The notes beneath the pieces were generated by a model, which did no database searches, had not been told where the DNA came from, and was given only the letters and a program-made list of their open reading frames with translations. Shown one piece after another: positions 8,658-17,873 of a DNA stretch of 58,586 nucleotides (the first letter of the stretch is position 1; each line of letters opens with the position of its first letter). The DNA comes from JALEVB01 sp022768265 (lineage in GTDB: Bacteria > Bacillota_I > Bacilli_A > Erysipelotrichales > Erysipelotrichaceae): the NCBI GenBank assembly GCA_034168985.1, contig JAXFJE010000011.1, positions 1 to 58,586 on the forward strand. The letters run 5' to 3'. Position numbers and translations under genes: made by a program.

Positions 8658-9779
8658 ATGAGTGTTAATATCAAAATAGTCGATGCTGTAAAAAAATATG
8701 GCGATAATACGATAATTTCTGATTTATCACTAGATGTCAAAGAGGGTGAGTTTTTCACCCTCTTAGGCCCCTCTGGATGTGGTAAAACAACATTATTAAG
8801 AATGATCGCAGGATTTAATAGCATTGAAGGCGGAGATTTTTATTTTAATAAAACAAGGATCAATGATATGGATCCATCAAAAAGAAATATAGGCATGGTT
8901 TTCCAAAACTATGCAATATTTCCCAATATGACCGTAGAAAAAAACGTGGCTTTTGGTTTAAAAAATCGAAAACTACCTAAAGAAGAAATTGATAAGCAAA
9001 CTGATAAATTTTTAAAATTAATGCAAATAGATCAATATCGTGATCGTATGCCTGATCGTTTATCAGGAGGTCAACAGCAACGTGTTGCATTAGCTAGAGC
9101 GCTTGCCATTACTCCGGATGTATTGCTGATGGATGAGCCATTGAGTAATCTAGACGCTAAATTAAGGGTTGAAATGCGCACCGTTATCAAACAAATTCAA
9201 AATACGGTTGGAATTACAACGATATATGTAACGCACGATCAAGAAGAAGCAATGGCTGTTAGCGATCGGATCGCGGTAATGAAAGATGGTGATATTCAAC
9301 ACATTGGCACCCCGAAAGCTTTATATCAGCGACCAGCAAATTTATTCGTTGCTACTTTTATCGGTAGAACAAATGTTGTGAAAGGTAAGCTACGGATAAA
9401 AAATGGAAAAGCGTTTTTAAACTTGCCAGGCAACTTTGAAATTGAGATGCAGACAATAAAAAAAGAAGCAATGCATGATCAAGATGTTATTGCTAGCATT
9501 AGACCAGAAGAGCTGATAGTTAGCGAAAAAAATAGTGAGGGAATTAGTGCAACGATTGATGATTCAGTATTTTTGGGGCTTAATACACATTATTTTGTTC
9601 ATTTTGATGATGGTGAAAAAGCTGAGATCATTCAAGAGTCCAAAATTGATAGTATCATACCGAAAGGAACCAAAATTCATTTAGGTATCAAAACAGAGAA
9701 AATCAATATCTTTAATGAGGACGGTAGCGTTAATTTAGTTACTGGTGTTGTTAATGATAATGACGTATATATGAAGTAG
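8658..9779 (+). CDS. ABC transporter ATP-binding protein (PotA/FbpC type)
   Basis: A 373-residue importer ATPase: Walker A GPSGCGKTT (about 38-46), Q-loop MVFQNYAIFPNMTV, signature LSGGQQQR, Walker B VLLMDEP, D-loop SNLDAK and H-switch THDQEEA, followed by a C-terminal TOBE-type regulatory region from about residue 240. It energises uptake of the ligand captured by the upstream lipoprotein. Start ATG with GGAGAA upstream, 30 bases after the binding protein; the permease follows with translational coupling. The closest classes are iron(III), spermidine/putrescine and 2-aminoethylphosphonate importers; the sequence does not settle which. Confidence 0.9.
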   Translation: MSVNIKIVDAVKKYGDNTIISDLSLDVKEGEFFTLLGPSGCGKTTLLRMIAGFNSIEGGDFYFNKTRINDMDPSKRNIGMVFQNYAIFPNMTVEKNVAFGLKNRKLPKEEIDKQTDKFLKLMQIDQYRDRMPDRLSGGQQQRVALARALAITPDVLLMDEPLSNLDAKLRVEMRTVIKQIQNTVGITTIYVTHDQEEAMAVSDRIAVMKDGDIQHIGTPKALYQRPANLFVATFIGRTNVVKGKLRIKNGKAFLNLPGNFEIEMQTIKKEAMHDQDVIASIRPEELIVSEKNSEGISATIDDSVFLGLNTHYFVHFDDGEKAEIIQESKIDSIIPKGTKIHLGIKTEKINIFNEDGSVNLVTGVVNDNDVYMK

Positions 9780-9788
9780 GTGGCTTTT

Positions 9789-11453
9789 ATGACAACCATG
9801 AAAGTAGAAAGAAAAACCATTAAATGGGATGTTTGGAAAGTGATTTCCTTATCAGTATTGGCAGTCTACGCTTTATTTTTAATTTATCCCCTTATTAAAT
9901 TATTGCTTCAAGCAGTATTTGTAGATGGTCAATTTACCTTAAGATATTTTAATCAATTTTTTGCTAAAAAATATTATATCAATACGATTTTCAACAGTTT
10001 TAGCGTTAGTATCTGCGCTACGTTAGTTACTTTGATTATTGGTATTCCTTTAGCATATTTCTATCAGATGTTTGAGATCAAAGGCAAAGCTTTGTTACAG
10101 ATCATTATCATTTTATGTAGCATGAGCGCACCTTTTATTGGAGCTTATTCTTGGATTCTTTTGCTTGGGCGTAATGGTTTGATTACCGCTGGTTTTAAAA
10201 ATCTATTTGGGATAAGATTACCTAGTATTTATGGATTTAATGGTATTTTGTTAGTATTGTCTTTGCAACTTTTTCCGCTTGTATTCCTTTATGTTTCTGG
10301 AGCTTTAAAAAATATTGATAACTCATTGTTAGAGGCAGCGGAGAATATGGGCTGTTCAGGTGTAAAACGTTTCTTTAAAGTAGTGATACCTTTGTGCATG
10401 CCAACGATTTTGGCAGCAACGTTGTTGGTATTTATGCGAGCTTTCGCAGATTTTGGTACACCATTATTAATTGGTGAAGGTTATAAAACATTCCCAGTGA
10501 TTATTTATAATGCTTATTTTTCAGAAGCAGGCACCAATCATAGTTTTGGAGCGGCCGTAAGCGTAATTGCTATTTTGATTACAGCTGTAATTTTCTTAGG
10601 ACAACGTTTTATCAACAGCAAATTTCAATTTACGATGAATGCTTTGCATCCAATTGAAAGAAAGCAATTGCATGGTTGGAAAAATATCGCTGTAAATGTA
10701 TATTGTTGGCTAGTTGTAATGATTTCGTTCGCGCCACAAATTTATGTTATGTATACTTCTTTCCAAAAGACTTCTGGTAAATTGTTTATGCCTGGATATT
10801 CTTTAGATAGCTATAAGACAGCATTTAAGAATATGGGACGCGCAATACCTAATACCTTTTTGATTGGAGGAGCTGCATTAATAATTGTTATTATATTAGC
10901 GGTATTGATTGCTTATCTGGCTGTAAGAAGAAACAATTTTTTGAATAAGATCATTGATACGCTTTCGATGGTTCCATATATCATCCCAGGTTCGGTTGTT
11001 GGTATTGCGTTAGTTATTGCTTTTAATAAACAGCCTTTAGTTTTGACAGGAACAGCGACCATTATGATAATTGCGTTGGTAATTAGACGTATTCCATATA
11101 CTATTAGATCTTCGGTAGCAGTTTTGCAGCAAATTCCAATGTCAGTAGAGGAAGCCGCTATTAGTTTGGGATCTAGTAAATTATCTGCATTTTTTAAAAT
11201 AACTGTTCCGATGATGGCGAATGGTATATTGTCAGGAGCAATTCTATCATGGATAACGATCATAACTGAGTTATCAACCGCAATCATCTTATACAACTTG
11301 AATACAATTACTCTAACTCTTGCGATTTACGTGAATGTTTCTAGAGGTAGCTATGGTATAGCTGCAGCATATGCGACTATATTAACATGCACGACCATTA
11401 TTTCATTATTGATTTTTATGAAAGTTTCTAAATCTAAAGAAATTACATTCTAG
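9789..11453 (+). CDS. ABC transporter permease, fused double domain (AfuB/ThiP-like)
   Basis: A permease of about 554 residues made of two tandem BPD-type transmembrane halves of about six helices each. Each half has an EAA-type coupling loop: LLEAAENMGCSGVKRFFKVVIPLC in the first, VEEAAISLGSSKLSAFFKITVPMM in the second (each quoted in part only as a landmark near residues 180 and 460). A single fused permease is typical of the iron(III)/thiamine-type importers. I prefer ATG 9789 to GTG 9780 because AGGTGG (9778-9783) then lies five bases upstream and overlaps the stop of the ATPase gene, which implies translational coupling. Confidence 0.88.
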   Translation: MTTMKVERKTIKWDVWKVISLSVLAVYALFLIYPLIKLLLQAVFVDGQFTLRYFNQFFAKKYYINTIFNSFSVSICATLVTLIIGIPLAYFYQMFEIKGKALLQIIIILCSMSAPFIGAYSWILLLGRNGLITAGFKNLFGIRLPSIYGFNGILLVLSLQLFPLVFLYVSGALKNIDNSLLEAAENMGCSGVKRFFKVVIPLCMPTILAATLLVFMRAFADFGTPLLIGEGYKTFPVIIYNAYFSEAGTNHSFGAAVSVIAILITAVIFLGQRFINSKFQFTMNALHPIERKQLHGWKNIAVNVYCWLVVMISFAPQIYVMYTSFQKTSGKLFMPGYSLDSYKTAFKNMGRAIPNTFLIGGAALIIVIILAVLIAYLAVRRNNFLNKIIDTLSMVPYIIPGSVVGIALVIAFNKQPLVLTGTATIMIIALVIRRIPYTIRSSVAVLQQIPMSVEEAAISLGSSKLSAFFKITVPMMANGILSGAILSWITIITELSTAIILYNLNTITLTLAIYVNVSRGSYGIAAAYATILTCTTIISLLIFMKVSKSKEITF

Positions 11454-11535
11454 TTTTAAATAATTAGAACATTAGATATTTCTTTACATTTCTAGCCAAT
11501 TAAAATAATTTAAAAGGAGTATAAAGTAGATTATC

Positions 11536-11575
11536 AAGTGATCTTAGGTAATATGTAACTTAAGATCACTTTTTT
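11536..11575. terminator. Bidirectional terminator between the ABC operon and the AraC gene
   Basis: Dyad AAGTGATCTTA/TAAGATCACTT with a 14-base loop, T-run on the + side and A-run on the other, serving two converging genes. Confidence 0.8.
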
Positions 11576-12398
11576 ATTTGGAGAGAAGGTCTTTATAAAA
11601 CTTATTGCGATATTGATTAGGTGATAGTCCAACATTATCCTTAAATTGTTTAGAAAAATAAAATGAATTATTATAATATAACAAATTTGCAATATTTGTA
11701 ATCGTTAACTCTTTATTTTTTAACAAATGAAAAGCTTTATTAATCTTATAATTAATAAGAAGATTTTGTGGTGAAGTACCTAGAATTGTTGATGTACATT
11801 TATAAAGATAGGTATTTGAAATATGTAGATTATTACAAATCGCTTGAATATTGTTATTGTGTTCTAGGTCGCTATCCAACAACATAAATATTTGTTCAAT
11901 TATTTTGTAATAATTCTCATGTTTTAATTTTAAGGTTGGTAATTTTGCAGGAAGAGAATTTATTAATTGAATCATGGTTTTGTCTATTAAATAAGAAACA
12001 TCACAAATTGTTTCAATATTATTTAAATTATCTCTATTTTTTAAAGCAGATAATATAAGTGGCTTTAGATCAAAAAACGAAGGAATAGAAAAACAATATT
12101 TTTTTGAAATTTCGTTTACGAGCAAATATTGTTCAGCTTCGTTGAGCAAATTAAACTGTATTTCAATTAATTCTACAGTATTCAATGATTCAAAGATGCC
12201 ATTATGAATAACATATGGAGGTATTATGATTCCATCGCCTTCACTTACACAGAATTCATTGTTATTGATAATTACGACACAATTTCCTTTTGTTACAAAT
12301 AATAATTTGAAAAATGGTTTGATACATGAATAAAAGTGTTTTAATTTAGAATTTTTATTATAATTAATATTTAAAATACTATATTTTGGTTTATACAT
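11574..12398 (-). CDS. AraC-family transcriptional regulator
   Basis: A 274-residue regulator: N-terminal cupin-like sensor domain (about 20-95, with FKLLFVTKGNC and GDGIIIPPYVIHNG) and a C-terminal double helix-turn-helix (about 170-270) with the family signature IANLLYYNNSFYFSKQFKDNVGLSPNQYRN in the last 35 residues (named here by its ends). The start is preceded by AAAGGACA. It is divergent from the flavinylated reductase at 12503 with 104 bases between, so it most likely controls that gene in response to the reductase's substrate; the ligand is unknown. Confidence 0.87.
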   Translation of the reverse strand: MYKPKYSILNINYNKNSKLKHFYSCIKPFFKLLFVTKGNCVVIINNNEFCVSEGDGIIIPPYVIHNGIFESLNTVELIEIQFNLLNEAEQYLLVNEISKKYCFSIPSFFDLKPLILSALKNRDNLNNIETICDVSYLIDKTMIQLINSLPAKLPTLKLKHENYYKIIEQIFMLLDSDLEHNNNIQAICNNLHISNTYLYKCTSTILGTSPQNLLINYKINKAFHLLKNKELTITNIANLLYYNNSFYFSKQFKDNVGLSPNQYRNKFYKDLLSK

Positions 12399-12502
12399 TA
12401 TTATTATGTCCTTTTGGTTATGAATAGTATATATTATGAGTTATTATTTGTATAGATTTTATATAAATTAGCTCGTAAAATTAATAATAGGAGGGAAAAG
12501 AA

Positions 12503-14392
12503 ATGAAAAAAATATTAGTTTTACTAATGATGTCATTAATGTTGGTTGTATCAGGATGTTCGTCTAATAATCAAACATCAACTTCTGAAAGCAATGCAAC
12601 ATATTCTGACATCGAAGATGGCACTTATGAAGGTGTTGGTGCGGGATTTGCTGGAGATATCAAAGTTAGTGTCGAAATTAAGGCTGGAGAAATTACAGCA
12701 ATTAACGTTTTAGAAAGCGGAGAAACCGTACCAGATGGGGTTGAAAAAATGCCTCAAAACATCGTTGATAATGGTATTGAAGCAGATGCAATCTCTGGAG
12801 CAACAGGATCATCAGAAGGCATTAGAAATGCAGTAAAAGATGCTATTGCAAAAGCAAGAGGGGAAGTTGCTGAAATTGAAGTAGCTGAAGGAAAAGATGT
12901 AGTAGTTGTTGGGGGAGGAAACGCTGGTCTAAGTGCTGCATATTGGGCATGTAATGGTGGTTCTTCTGTTGTTTTATTTGAAAAACAAGGTAAGCTAGGT
13001 GGTACTTTTGGTGGAGGAACTTGGATTGCTGAAGGCTCTAACATGCAAATAGAACAAGGAATTACTAATGATTCTACCGAAGCATTTATGAAAGATATCA
13101 AACGTTTAAATCAAGGATATATAGATCGTACAGGAATCAGTGATTATTGGTTTAACGAAGATTTAGCAATTTATTTTGGTGATCATATGGGCGAAGTTAC
13201 AAATTTTGCTGATGAAATTGGTGTTGATTTTGGCGAAAGAAAATTAGGTAACCCTACTTTATATGAACCACATGATATCATGCGTGTATTATCTGGAGGA
13301 AATCGTGCTTCTTACACTGATGCATTAGTTGATGCTTTGAAAAAATTTGAAGAAAATGGCCAATTACAAATCGTTATGAATGCCAATGTTACTGGATTAA
13401 TTCAAGAGGATAAAGCAATAACTGGGGTTAATTATGAAATGAATGGCAAAGAATATTCATATAACTCAAAAGCTGTAGTATTGGCAACTGGAGGATATGG
13501 ATATAATGAGGATTTAGTTGCTAGAGCGGGCTTGAAAAATTATACTTCATCTACTCCGTCATTCCAAACTGGTGATGGATATGTATGGGCTGAAGAAGCA
13601 GGTGCAGTGTTGAAAAACATGGACTTTATTACTACTTATTCTGCAGGAATCAAAACTTCTGAAACAGGTTTAACACAAACTTATGCAATTCGTGTCAAAG
13701 AATTAGGGGATATTATTTTCGTTAATTCAGATGGTGAAAGGTTCATTGATGAATTTGGACCAGGCGATGGCTCTACATATGATGCAATTACATATCAATG
13801 GAAAGTTCAAGAAGATAACTATGTATACATTGCTGTGTCACAATCACAAATAGATGCAATGAAAGAAAGAGAACAATCATTATTGACTAGAGATGATGAC
13901 TGGGCTAACTTTGAAAAATTATTAGCTGATGGTGAGGCTGTATTTAAAGGTGCTACTGCACAAGAAGCAGCAGAAAAAGCAGGAATTAATGCAGAAAATT
14001 TTGCTAATACAATTGAAAAATATAATGGCTATGTTGATGCTGGAAAAGATGAAGATTTTGGTAGAACAAATATCACTTCGGTGAAATCTTCAACAGGAGA
14101 AACCGTTGAACTTGGGAGAGATACATTTACAAAATTAGAAGGAGATATTTATTTAATCAGAACTACACCTTACATCATGATTTGCGCTGGAGGTATTGAT
14201 GTAAATACTTTAGGACAAGCACTTGATGAAAATAGAGAACCAATCCCTGGATTATATGCAGCAGGAGAAATTGTAGGTATGGCAAATGCCTTTGGACGTA
14301 CTACAATTGGTGGTGTTGGTAATACTGGAGCATATGTTTGGGGCAAAATGGCTGGAGATGGTGTTAACGAGTACATTAAAAGTCTTAAGTAA
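12503..14392 (+). CDS. Secreted flavinylated reductase: lipoprotein with N-terminal FMN-binding and C-terminal FAD-binding (fumarate reductase-like) domains
   Basis: A 629-residue lipoprotein (lipobox SGC, Cys19). Residues about 38-117 form an FMN-binding domain with the flavinylation motif SGAT, so Thr101 should carry covalent FMN added by an ApbE-type transferase. From about 130 a FAD-binding/fumarate reductase domain follows with the VVVVGGGNAG dinucleotide fold (134-142) and a C-terminal GRTTIGGVGNTGAY segment. Such proteins accept electrons outside the membrane from a flavin-based transfer chain and reduce small organic acceptors (fumarate, urocanate, acrylate-type acids). It follows a divergent AraC gene and ends in a strong terminator, so it is a single-gene, probably substrate-induced unit. 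No ApbE or membrane electron-transfer gene lies nearby. Confidence 0.9.
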   Translation: MKKILVLLMMSLMLVVSGCSSNNQTSTSESNATYSDIEDGTYEGVGAGFAGDIKVSVEIKAGEITAINVLESGETVPDGVEKMPQNIVDNGIEADAISGATGSSEGIRNAVKDAIAKARGEVAEIEVAEGKDVVVVGGGNAGLSAAYWACNGGSSVVLFEKQGKLGGTFGGGTWIAEGSNMQIEQGITNDSTEAFMKDIKRLNQGYIDRTGISDYWFNEDLAIYFGDHMGEVTNFADEIGVDFGERKLGNPTLYEPHDIMRVLSGGNRASYTDALVDALKKFEENGQLQIVMNANVTGLIQEDKAITGVNYEMNGKEYSYNSKAVVLATGGYGYNEDLVARAGLKNYTSSTPSFQTGDGYVWAEEAGAVLKNMDFITTYSAGIKTSETGLTQTYAIRVKELGDIIFVNSDGERFIDEFGPGDGSTYDAITYQWKVQEDNYVYIAVSQSQIDAMKEREQSLLTRDDDWANFEKLLADGEAVFKGATAQEAAEKAGINAENFANTIEKYNGYVDAGKDEDFGRTNITSVKSSTGETVELGRDTFTKLEGDIYLIRTTPYIMICAGGIDVNTLGQALDENREPIPGLYAAGEIVGMANAFGRTTIGGVGNTGAYVWGKMAGDGVNEYIKSLK

Positions 14393-14427
14393 TAAAATAT
14401 AATTATTTGATTTAAATAAAAATATAA

Positions 14428-14467
14428 CCTCATTACTGTGTGTTAATACAGTAATGAGGCTTTTTTT
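14428..14467. terminator. Strong terminator between the flavinylated reductase and trpB
   Basis: CCTCATTACTGT (14428-14439) and its complement (14448-14459) followed by seven T; it serves the + gene and probably the converging trpB. Confidence 0.88.
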
Positions 14468-15686
14468 AGAATTTTACTCCATATTTTGCAATTATGTGGT
14501 CCATATCTTTGTCACCGCGTCCAGATAGATTGATCAAGATATTGCCTTTTGCCATTGTTCTTGCTAGTTTTTTGGCATAGGCGATAGCGTGAGAACTTTC
14601 AATAGCAGGTATGATGCCTTCTTTTCGTGATAATTCAAAAAAAGCGTTGATCGTTTCATCGTCGCCAATTACATCATATTTTACGCGTCCAATATCATGT
14701 AAAAAGGCATGTTCTGGTCCACTAGATGGATAGTCCAAACCACTGGCTATTGAATATACAGGAGCAGGATTACCATCTTTATCTTTTAACATGATACTGT
14801 TAAATCCGTGCATTATTCCTTCTTTCCCATAGTTCAAACTTGCAGCGTGTTGGCCTAGCTGTTTTCCTTTTCCTAATGGTTCAACACCATATAGCGCTAC
14901 ATCATCATTTAAAAAGCCACTGAAGATGCCCATGGCATTTGAACCACCCCCAACACAAGCTACAACAGCATCAGGCAAGCAATTATATTTGCTTAAAAAC
15001 TGTTCCCTTGCTTCAATACCAACGACTTTTTGGAAATCGCGTACCATCATGGGAAATGGATGTGGTCCAACAACAGAGCCAATACAATAGATAGCATCAT
15101 CATATTCATTGCAATAAGCTTCAAATGCAGCATCAACAGCTTCTTTTAAAGTAGCTAGCCCATTAGTTACTTCAATTACATTTGCACCTAAGATCTTCAT
15201 TCTTGCAACATTAGGAGCTTGTTTTTTTATGTCTATCGCTCCCATATAAATGTCACATTCTAAACCAAAATATGCAGCGGCAGTGGCTAGGGCAACACCA
15301 TGTTGACCAGCTCCGGTTTCTGCAATTAATTTTTTCTTTCCCATGTATTTAGCTAATAATCCTTCGCCCATACAATGATTTATCTTATGAGCGCCAGTAT
15401 GATTTAGATCTTCGCGTTTAACAAATAAGTTTACACCGTCAAAATCCTTAGAAAGCCGTTTTAAATGGGTTATTGGCGTTGGACGACCTTGAAATTCTTT
15501 ACGAATATGACAAAGTTCATCATTGAACTCTTTAGATTGGCCGATAATTTGATAAGCTGTGTTTACTTCTTCAATGGCTTTTTGTAAATTTTCAGGGATA
15601 TAAGAACCTCCATATTTGCCAAAATAACCTTTGGCATCAGGATAGTTAGCGAAGTATGTATCGAAATTAACATTTTGATATTTCAT
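14466..15686 (-). CDS. trpB: Tryptophan synthase beta chain, orphan
   Basis: A 406-residue PLP enzyme with the full TrpB pattern: GKYGGSYIPE near the start, PLP lysine Lys101 in HTGAHKINH (the usual serine or alanine variant position holds Ala), catalytic Glu123 in AETGAGQHG, the glycine-rich phosphate loop GGGSNAMG and the C-terminal SGRGDKD. It condenses indole with L-serine to tryptophan. No trpA or other trp gene is adjacent, so this unit could make tryptophan from free indole, as supplied by other gut bacteria, or pair with a TrpA encoded elsewhere. It has an AAAGGAG site and is preceded by a T-box leader with its own promoter, so it is induced by uncharged tRNA. Confidence 0.95.
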   Translation of the reverse strand: MKYQNVNFDTYFANYPDAKGYFGKYGGSYIPENLQKAIEEVNTAYQIIGQSKEFNDELCHIRKEFQGRPTPITHLKRLSKDFDGVNLFVKREDLNHTGAHKINHCMGEGLLAKYMGKKKLIAETGAGQHGVALATAAAYFGLECDIYMGAIDIKKQAPNVARMKILGANVIEVTNGLATLKEAVDAAFEAYCNEYDDAIYCIGSVVGPHPFPMMVRDFQKVVGIEAREQFLSKYNCLPDAVVACVGGGSNAMGIFSGFLNDDVALYGVEPLGKGKQLGQHAASLNYGKEGIMHGFNSIMLKDKDGNPAPVYSIASGLDYPSSGPEHAFLHDIGRVKYDVIGDDETINAFFELSRKEGIIPAIESSHAIAYAKKLARTMAKGNILINLSGRGDKDMDHIIAKYGVKF

Positions 15687-15725
15687 TTTTAATCTCCTTT
15701 TCTTGATAAATATATATAAATGTAG

Positions 15726-15770
15726 TTATGAATATGTGGCGCATTTGCGCCAATAACGTCTTAATAACAT
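15726..15770 (-). CDS. 14-codon leader mini-ORF between T-box terminators and trpB
   Basis: ATG with a full GGAGG site five bases upstream (15776-15780) opens a frame of 14 codons, peptide MLLRRYWRKCATYS, with one Trp codon at position 7 inside a small TGGCGC/GCGCCA hairpin. It is located after the second terminator and 39 bases before the trpB start, so it is transcribed only when both terminators are read through. A ribosome stalled at the Trp codon could change access to the trpB site; alternatively it is an accidental frame. No homologue is known to me. Confidence 0.4.
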   Translation of the reverse strand: MLLRRYWRKCATYS

Positions 15771-15779
15771 GTGGACCTC

Positions 15780-16103
15780 CTAAAAAAGCTTCTTACGTAT
15801 TTTTGTCGTAAGAAGCTAAAGAAAAAGTCCTTGACAAAAATACTTTTGTCAAGGACGAATGGTTATTAAAAAGGTACCTATTCGCGGTGCCACCTTGATT
15901 CACGATAAAATTCGTGCACTTAGCAAGATACTATCATATCTTCGACAACTAACGTATGTCTTACGTTGCAGAATACTCTGGACCAAGCCATTTGACTGCA
16001 CCCTCCGCGATCCATTTGACAATTTGTTTCTTACCTAGCTCTCAGCTTATCTAGGCTCTCTGTAAAGGCATGGTTGTCGTTATCTTCGCATCATCGGTTT
16101 ATT
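15780..16103 (-). promoter_or_regulatory. T-box riboswitch leader (tRNA-Trp type) of trpB
   Basis: On the minus strand the hallmark AAGGTGGCACCGCG is at 15883-15896. It is followed by the terminator GTCCTTGAC/GTCAAGGAC (15827-15856) and preceded by a stem I region with an AGAGAGCC element. A TGG triplet at 16012-16014 (in AAATGGATCGCGGAG) is my candidate specifier codon; another TGG is close by, so the exact register is uncertain, but both would read tRNA-Trp, which fits the downstream trpB. Uncharged tRNA should stabilise the antiterminator. Confidence 0.88.
15786..15817 (-). terminator. Second leader terminator upstream of trpB
   Basis: AGCTTCTTACG and CGTAAGAAGCT arms on the minus strand around a loop of about 10 bases, then TTTTTT. 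It is placed about ten bases after the T-box terminator, making a tandem pair. Confidence 0.8.
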
Positions 16104-16109
16104 GTGAAT

Positions 16110-16138
16110 AGTATATAGCGTAGAAGACAAAGTGTCAA
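16110..16138 (-). promoter_or_regulatory. Sigma-A promoter of the trpB leader
   Basis: Minus-strand TTGACA (16133-16138), exact 17-base spacer, TATACT (16110-16115). Transcription would start near 16103, at the front of the T-box leader. Confidence 0.85.
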
Positions 16139-16156
16139 TGTAACATATCATGTTTA

Positions 16157-16185
16157 TTGAAAACTTTAGTAATTTATCTTATGAT
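16157..16185 (+). promoter_or_regulatory. Promoter of the PepSY lipoprotein gene
   Basis: TTGAAA (16157-16162), 17-base spacer, TATGAT (16180-16185), 28 bases before the ATG; divergent from the trpB leader promoter. Confidence 0.7.
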
Positions 16186-16212
16186 TAAAATATAGAAAAA
16201 CGAGGAATTATT

Positions 16213-16941
16213 ATGAAAAAAATATGGATAATGATCATGGCGACATTGGTGCTAGTTGGCTGTAGTAAACGCATAACTTTAGACGAAGCAGTAGCTTTAG
16301 CAAGACAAAATGCAAAATTAGACGAGAATAATAGTGAAGTCGTAAAGAGTAGTTTTGAAGATGACAAATACTATGTTGAATTAATGGATGATGATAATGT
16401 ATATCGTTATGTAATTGATGATGATGGAGAAATTGAATCATTTGTTAAAGAACTAAATACTGGTGAAGGACAAGCCATAACGTTACCTGCTAATGAGGCA
16501 ACAGATGCGATGGTAATAGCAGATCGTGAGGAGGCTTTAAAAAAAGTTTTAGAATATTTTGAATTAACAGAAGATCAAGTATATGAAATCGAAATTGATG
16601 AAGATTATCTACATACCGATCGTATGGTCTACAAAATTGATTTTAAAACGGCGGATACTGAATATGAAGCTTCTGTAAAAGTTGATGGTACGATTTTTAA
16701 TGATAAAAAAGAACGAAATGATGACAAAGTTATAGCTTTTGAAACAAAAACAACTCGGCAAGAAGCAATAGATGCAGCTTTGAAAGCAAATGGTCATAAT
16801 TATCAGGATGTAGATGAGCTAACAATAAAAGAAAATGTTTCTTTTGATCAAAGTTATTATGAAGTTGAGTATGAGATAAACCAAATGGATTACGATATGA
16901 TCGTAAATTCAAAGACTCTTGAAGTAAGAAAAGATAATTAG
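16213..16941 (+). CDS. PepSY-domain lipoprotein
   Basis: A 242-residue lipoprotein (lipobox LVGC, Cys17). The mature part is acidic and contains about three repeats of the PepSY pattern, each a helix with EA...A followed by two strands ending in the form Y.VE......Y.Y.ID..G.I: about 20-80, 105-165 and 175-240. PepSY proteins are extracytoplasmic and are thought to inhibit proteases or sense the surface. Start behind CGAGGAA; own promoter at 16157-16185. It is followed after 11 bases by a HAD phosphatase gene, probably co-transcribed, with no obvious functional link. Confidence 0.82.
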   Translation: MKKIWIMIMATLVLVGCSKRITLDEAVALARQNAKLDENNSEVVKSSFEDDKYYVELMDDDNVYRYVIDDDGEIESFVKELNTGEGQAITLPANEATDAMVIADREEALKKVLEYFELTEDQVYEIEIDEDYLHTDRMVYKIDFKTADTEYEASVKVDGTIFNDKKERNDDKVIAFETKTTRQEAIDAALKANGHNYQDVDELTIKENVSFDQSYYEVEYEINQMDYDMIVNSKTLEVRKDN

Positions 16942-16952
16942 GGGAAAAGTTT

Positions 16953-17780
16953 ATGAGTACTGAAAATAATATTAAGTTGATCGTTTGTGATATCGATGGA
17001 ACTTTGGTTAATGATGAGCGTAATTTAACGATGTTGACCAAAGAAACGCTGGAGAAGCTTCATCAAAAAGGTATTAAATTTGGAATTGCTTCAGGTAGAG
17101 CAGTTAGTGAACTTAAACGCTTTGCCAATTTGTGGAATCTATCTTTCCCTATTGATATTATCATAGGAATGAATGGGGCTGAACTGTGGGATGAAGGACA
17201 ACAAAAACAATTTGATTATTTCAAAATGAAAAAATCTTGGATAAAAGAGGTTTTGGACATCATGAGACCATTTAAGCTTAATCCATATATGATCAAAAAC
17301 GATAGTTTGTATTGTATGGTGAAAGATGATCTTATGGAACGTTCATCTAAGCGTAATGGATGTCCAGTGATTGAGGTCAAAGATGAGAGCGAATTTTATG
17401 ATGAAGAGAATGCTAAGATCATGTTTAGGATGGATCGTGATAAAATTGATGATATCATGGCCTATGCGAAGGAAAGAATCACTGGAGAATATACGGCTTT
17501 TAAAACTCAGCCCGATATGATTGAATTTACGCATGTTAAAACGGATAAAGCTAATGCCTTGTTAGAATATGCTAAGATGAATGGCATTGATATGCAAGAT
17601 ATCATGAGCTTTGGGGATATGACCAATGATAATGGAATGTTGAAAGCTTCTGGTATAGGAGTTTGTTTAAAAAATGGTGGTGAAGATACCAAACAATGTG
17701 CGGATTATATCACGGAACATACAAATAATGAAGATGGATTTGCAAGATTTTTGATTGAACATGGATATATTATTTTATAG
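16953..17780 (+). CDS. Cof-type HAD family phosphatase
   Basis: A 275-residue cytosolic hydrolase. Motif I is CDIDGTLVND (nucleophile and acid/base Asp), motif II SGR near residue 50, and motif IV FGDMTNDNGML near 220, with the C2B cap between them. The family dephosphorylates sugar phosphates, nucleotides or pyridoxal phosphate; the substrate cannot be fixed. The start has AGGGGAAAA eight bases upstream. It lies after the PepSY gene and before a terminator. Confidence 0.88.
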   Translation: MSTENNIKLIVCDIDGTLVNDERNLTMLTKETLEKLHQKGIKFGIASGRAVSELKRFANLWNLSFPIDIIIGMNGAELWDEGQQKQFDYFKMKKSWIKEVLDIMRPFKLNPYMIKNDSLYCMVKDDLMERSSKRNGCPVIEVKDESEFYDEENAKIMFRMDRDKIDDIMAYAKERITGEYTAFKTQPDMIEFTHVKTDKANALLEYAKMNGIDMQDIMSFGDMTNDNGMLKASGIGVCLKNGGEDTKQCADYITEHTNNEDGFARFLIEHGYIIL

Positions 17781-17837
17781 TAATTATGTAAGATTTGAAT
17801 GATATATATACTATTTTATTTAGATGTGAATTTATTT

Positions 17838-17873
17838 AGCAACTGCTTGAGTAAGCATGTTGCTTTTATTTTT
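17838..17873 (+). terminator. Terminator before PTS operon 1
   Basis: AGCAAC...GTTGCT arms with an inner GCTT/AAGC pairing, followed by TTTTATTTTT. Confidence 0.75.

Noticed and set aside
10913..11296. 127-codon antisense frame in the ABC permease gene
   Set aside because: Lies wholly within a well-supported permease; no family resemblance and no ribosome binding site.
12754..13101. 115-codon antisense frame inside the flavinylated reductase gene
   Set aside because: A shadow of a strongly coding region with Pro/Ser-rich low-complexity translation and no site upstream.
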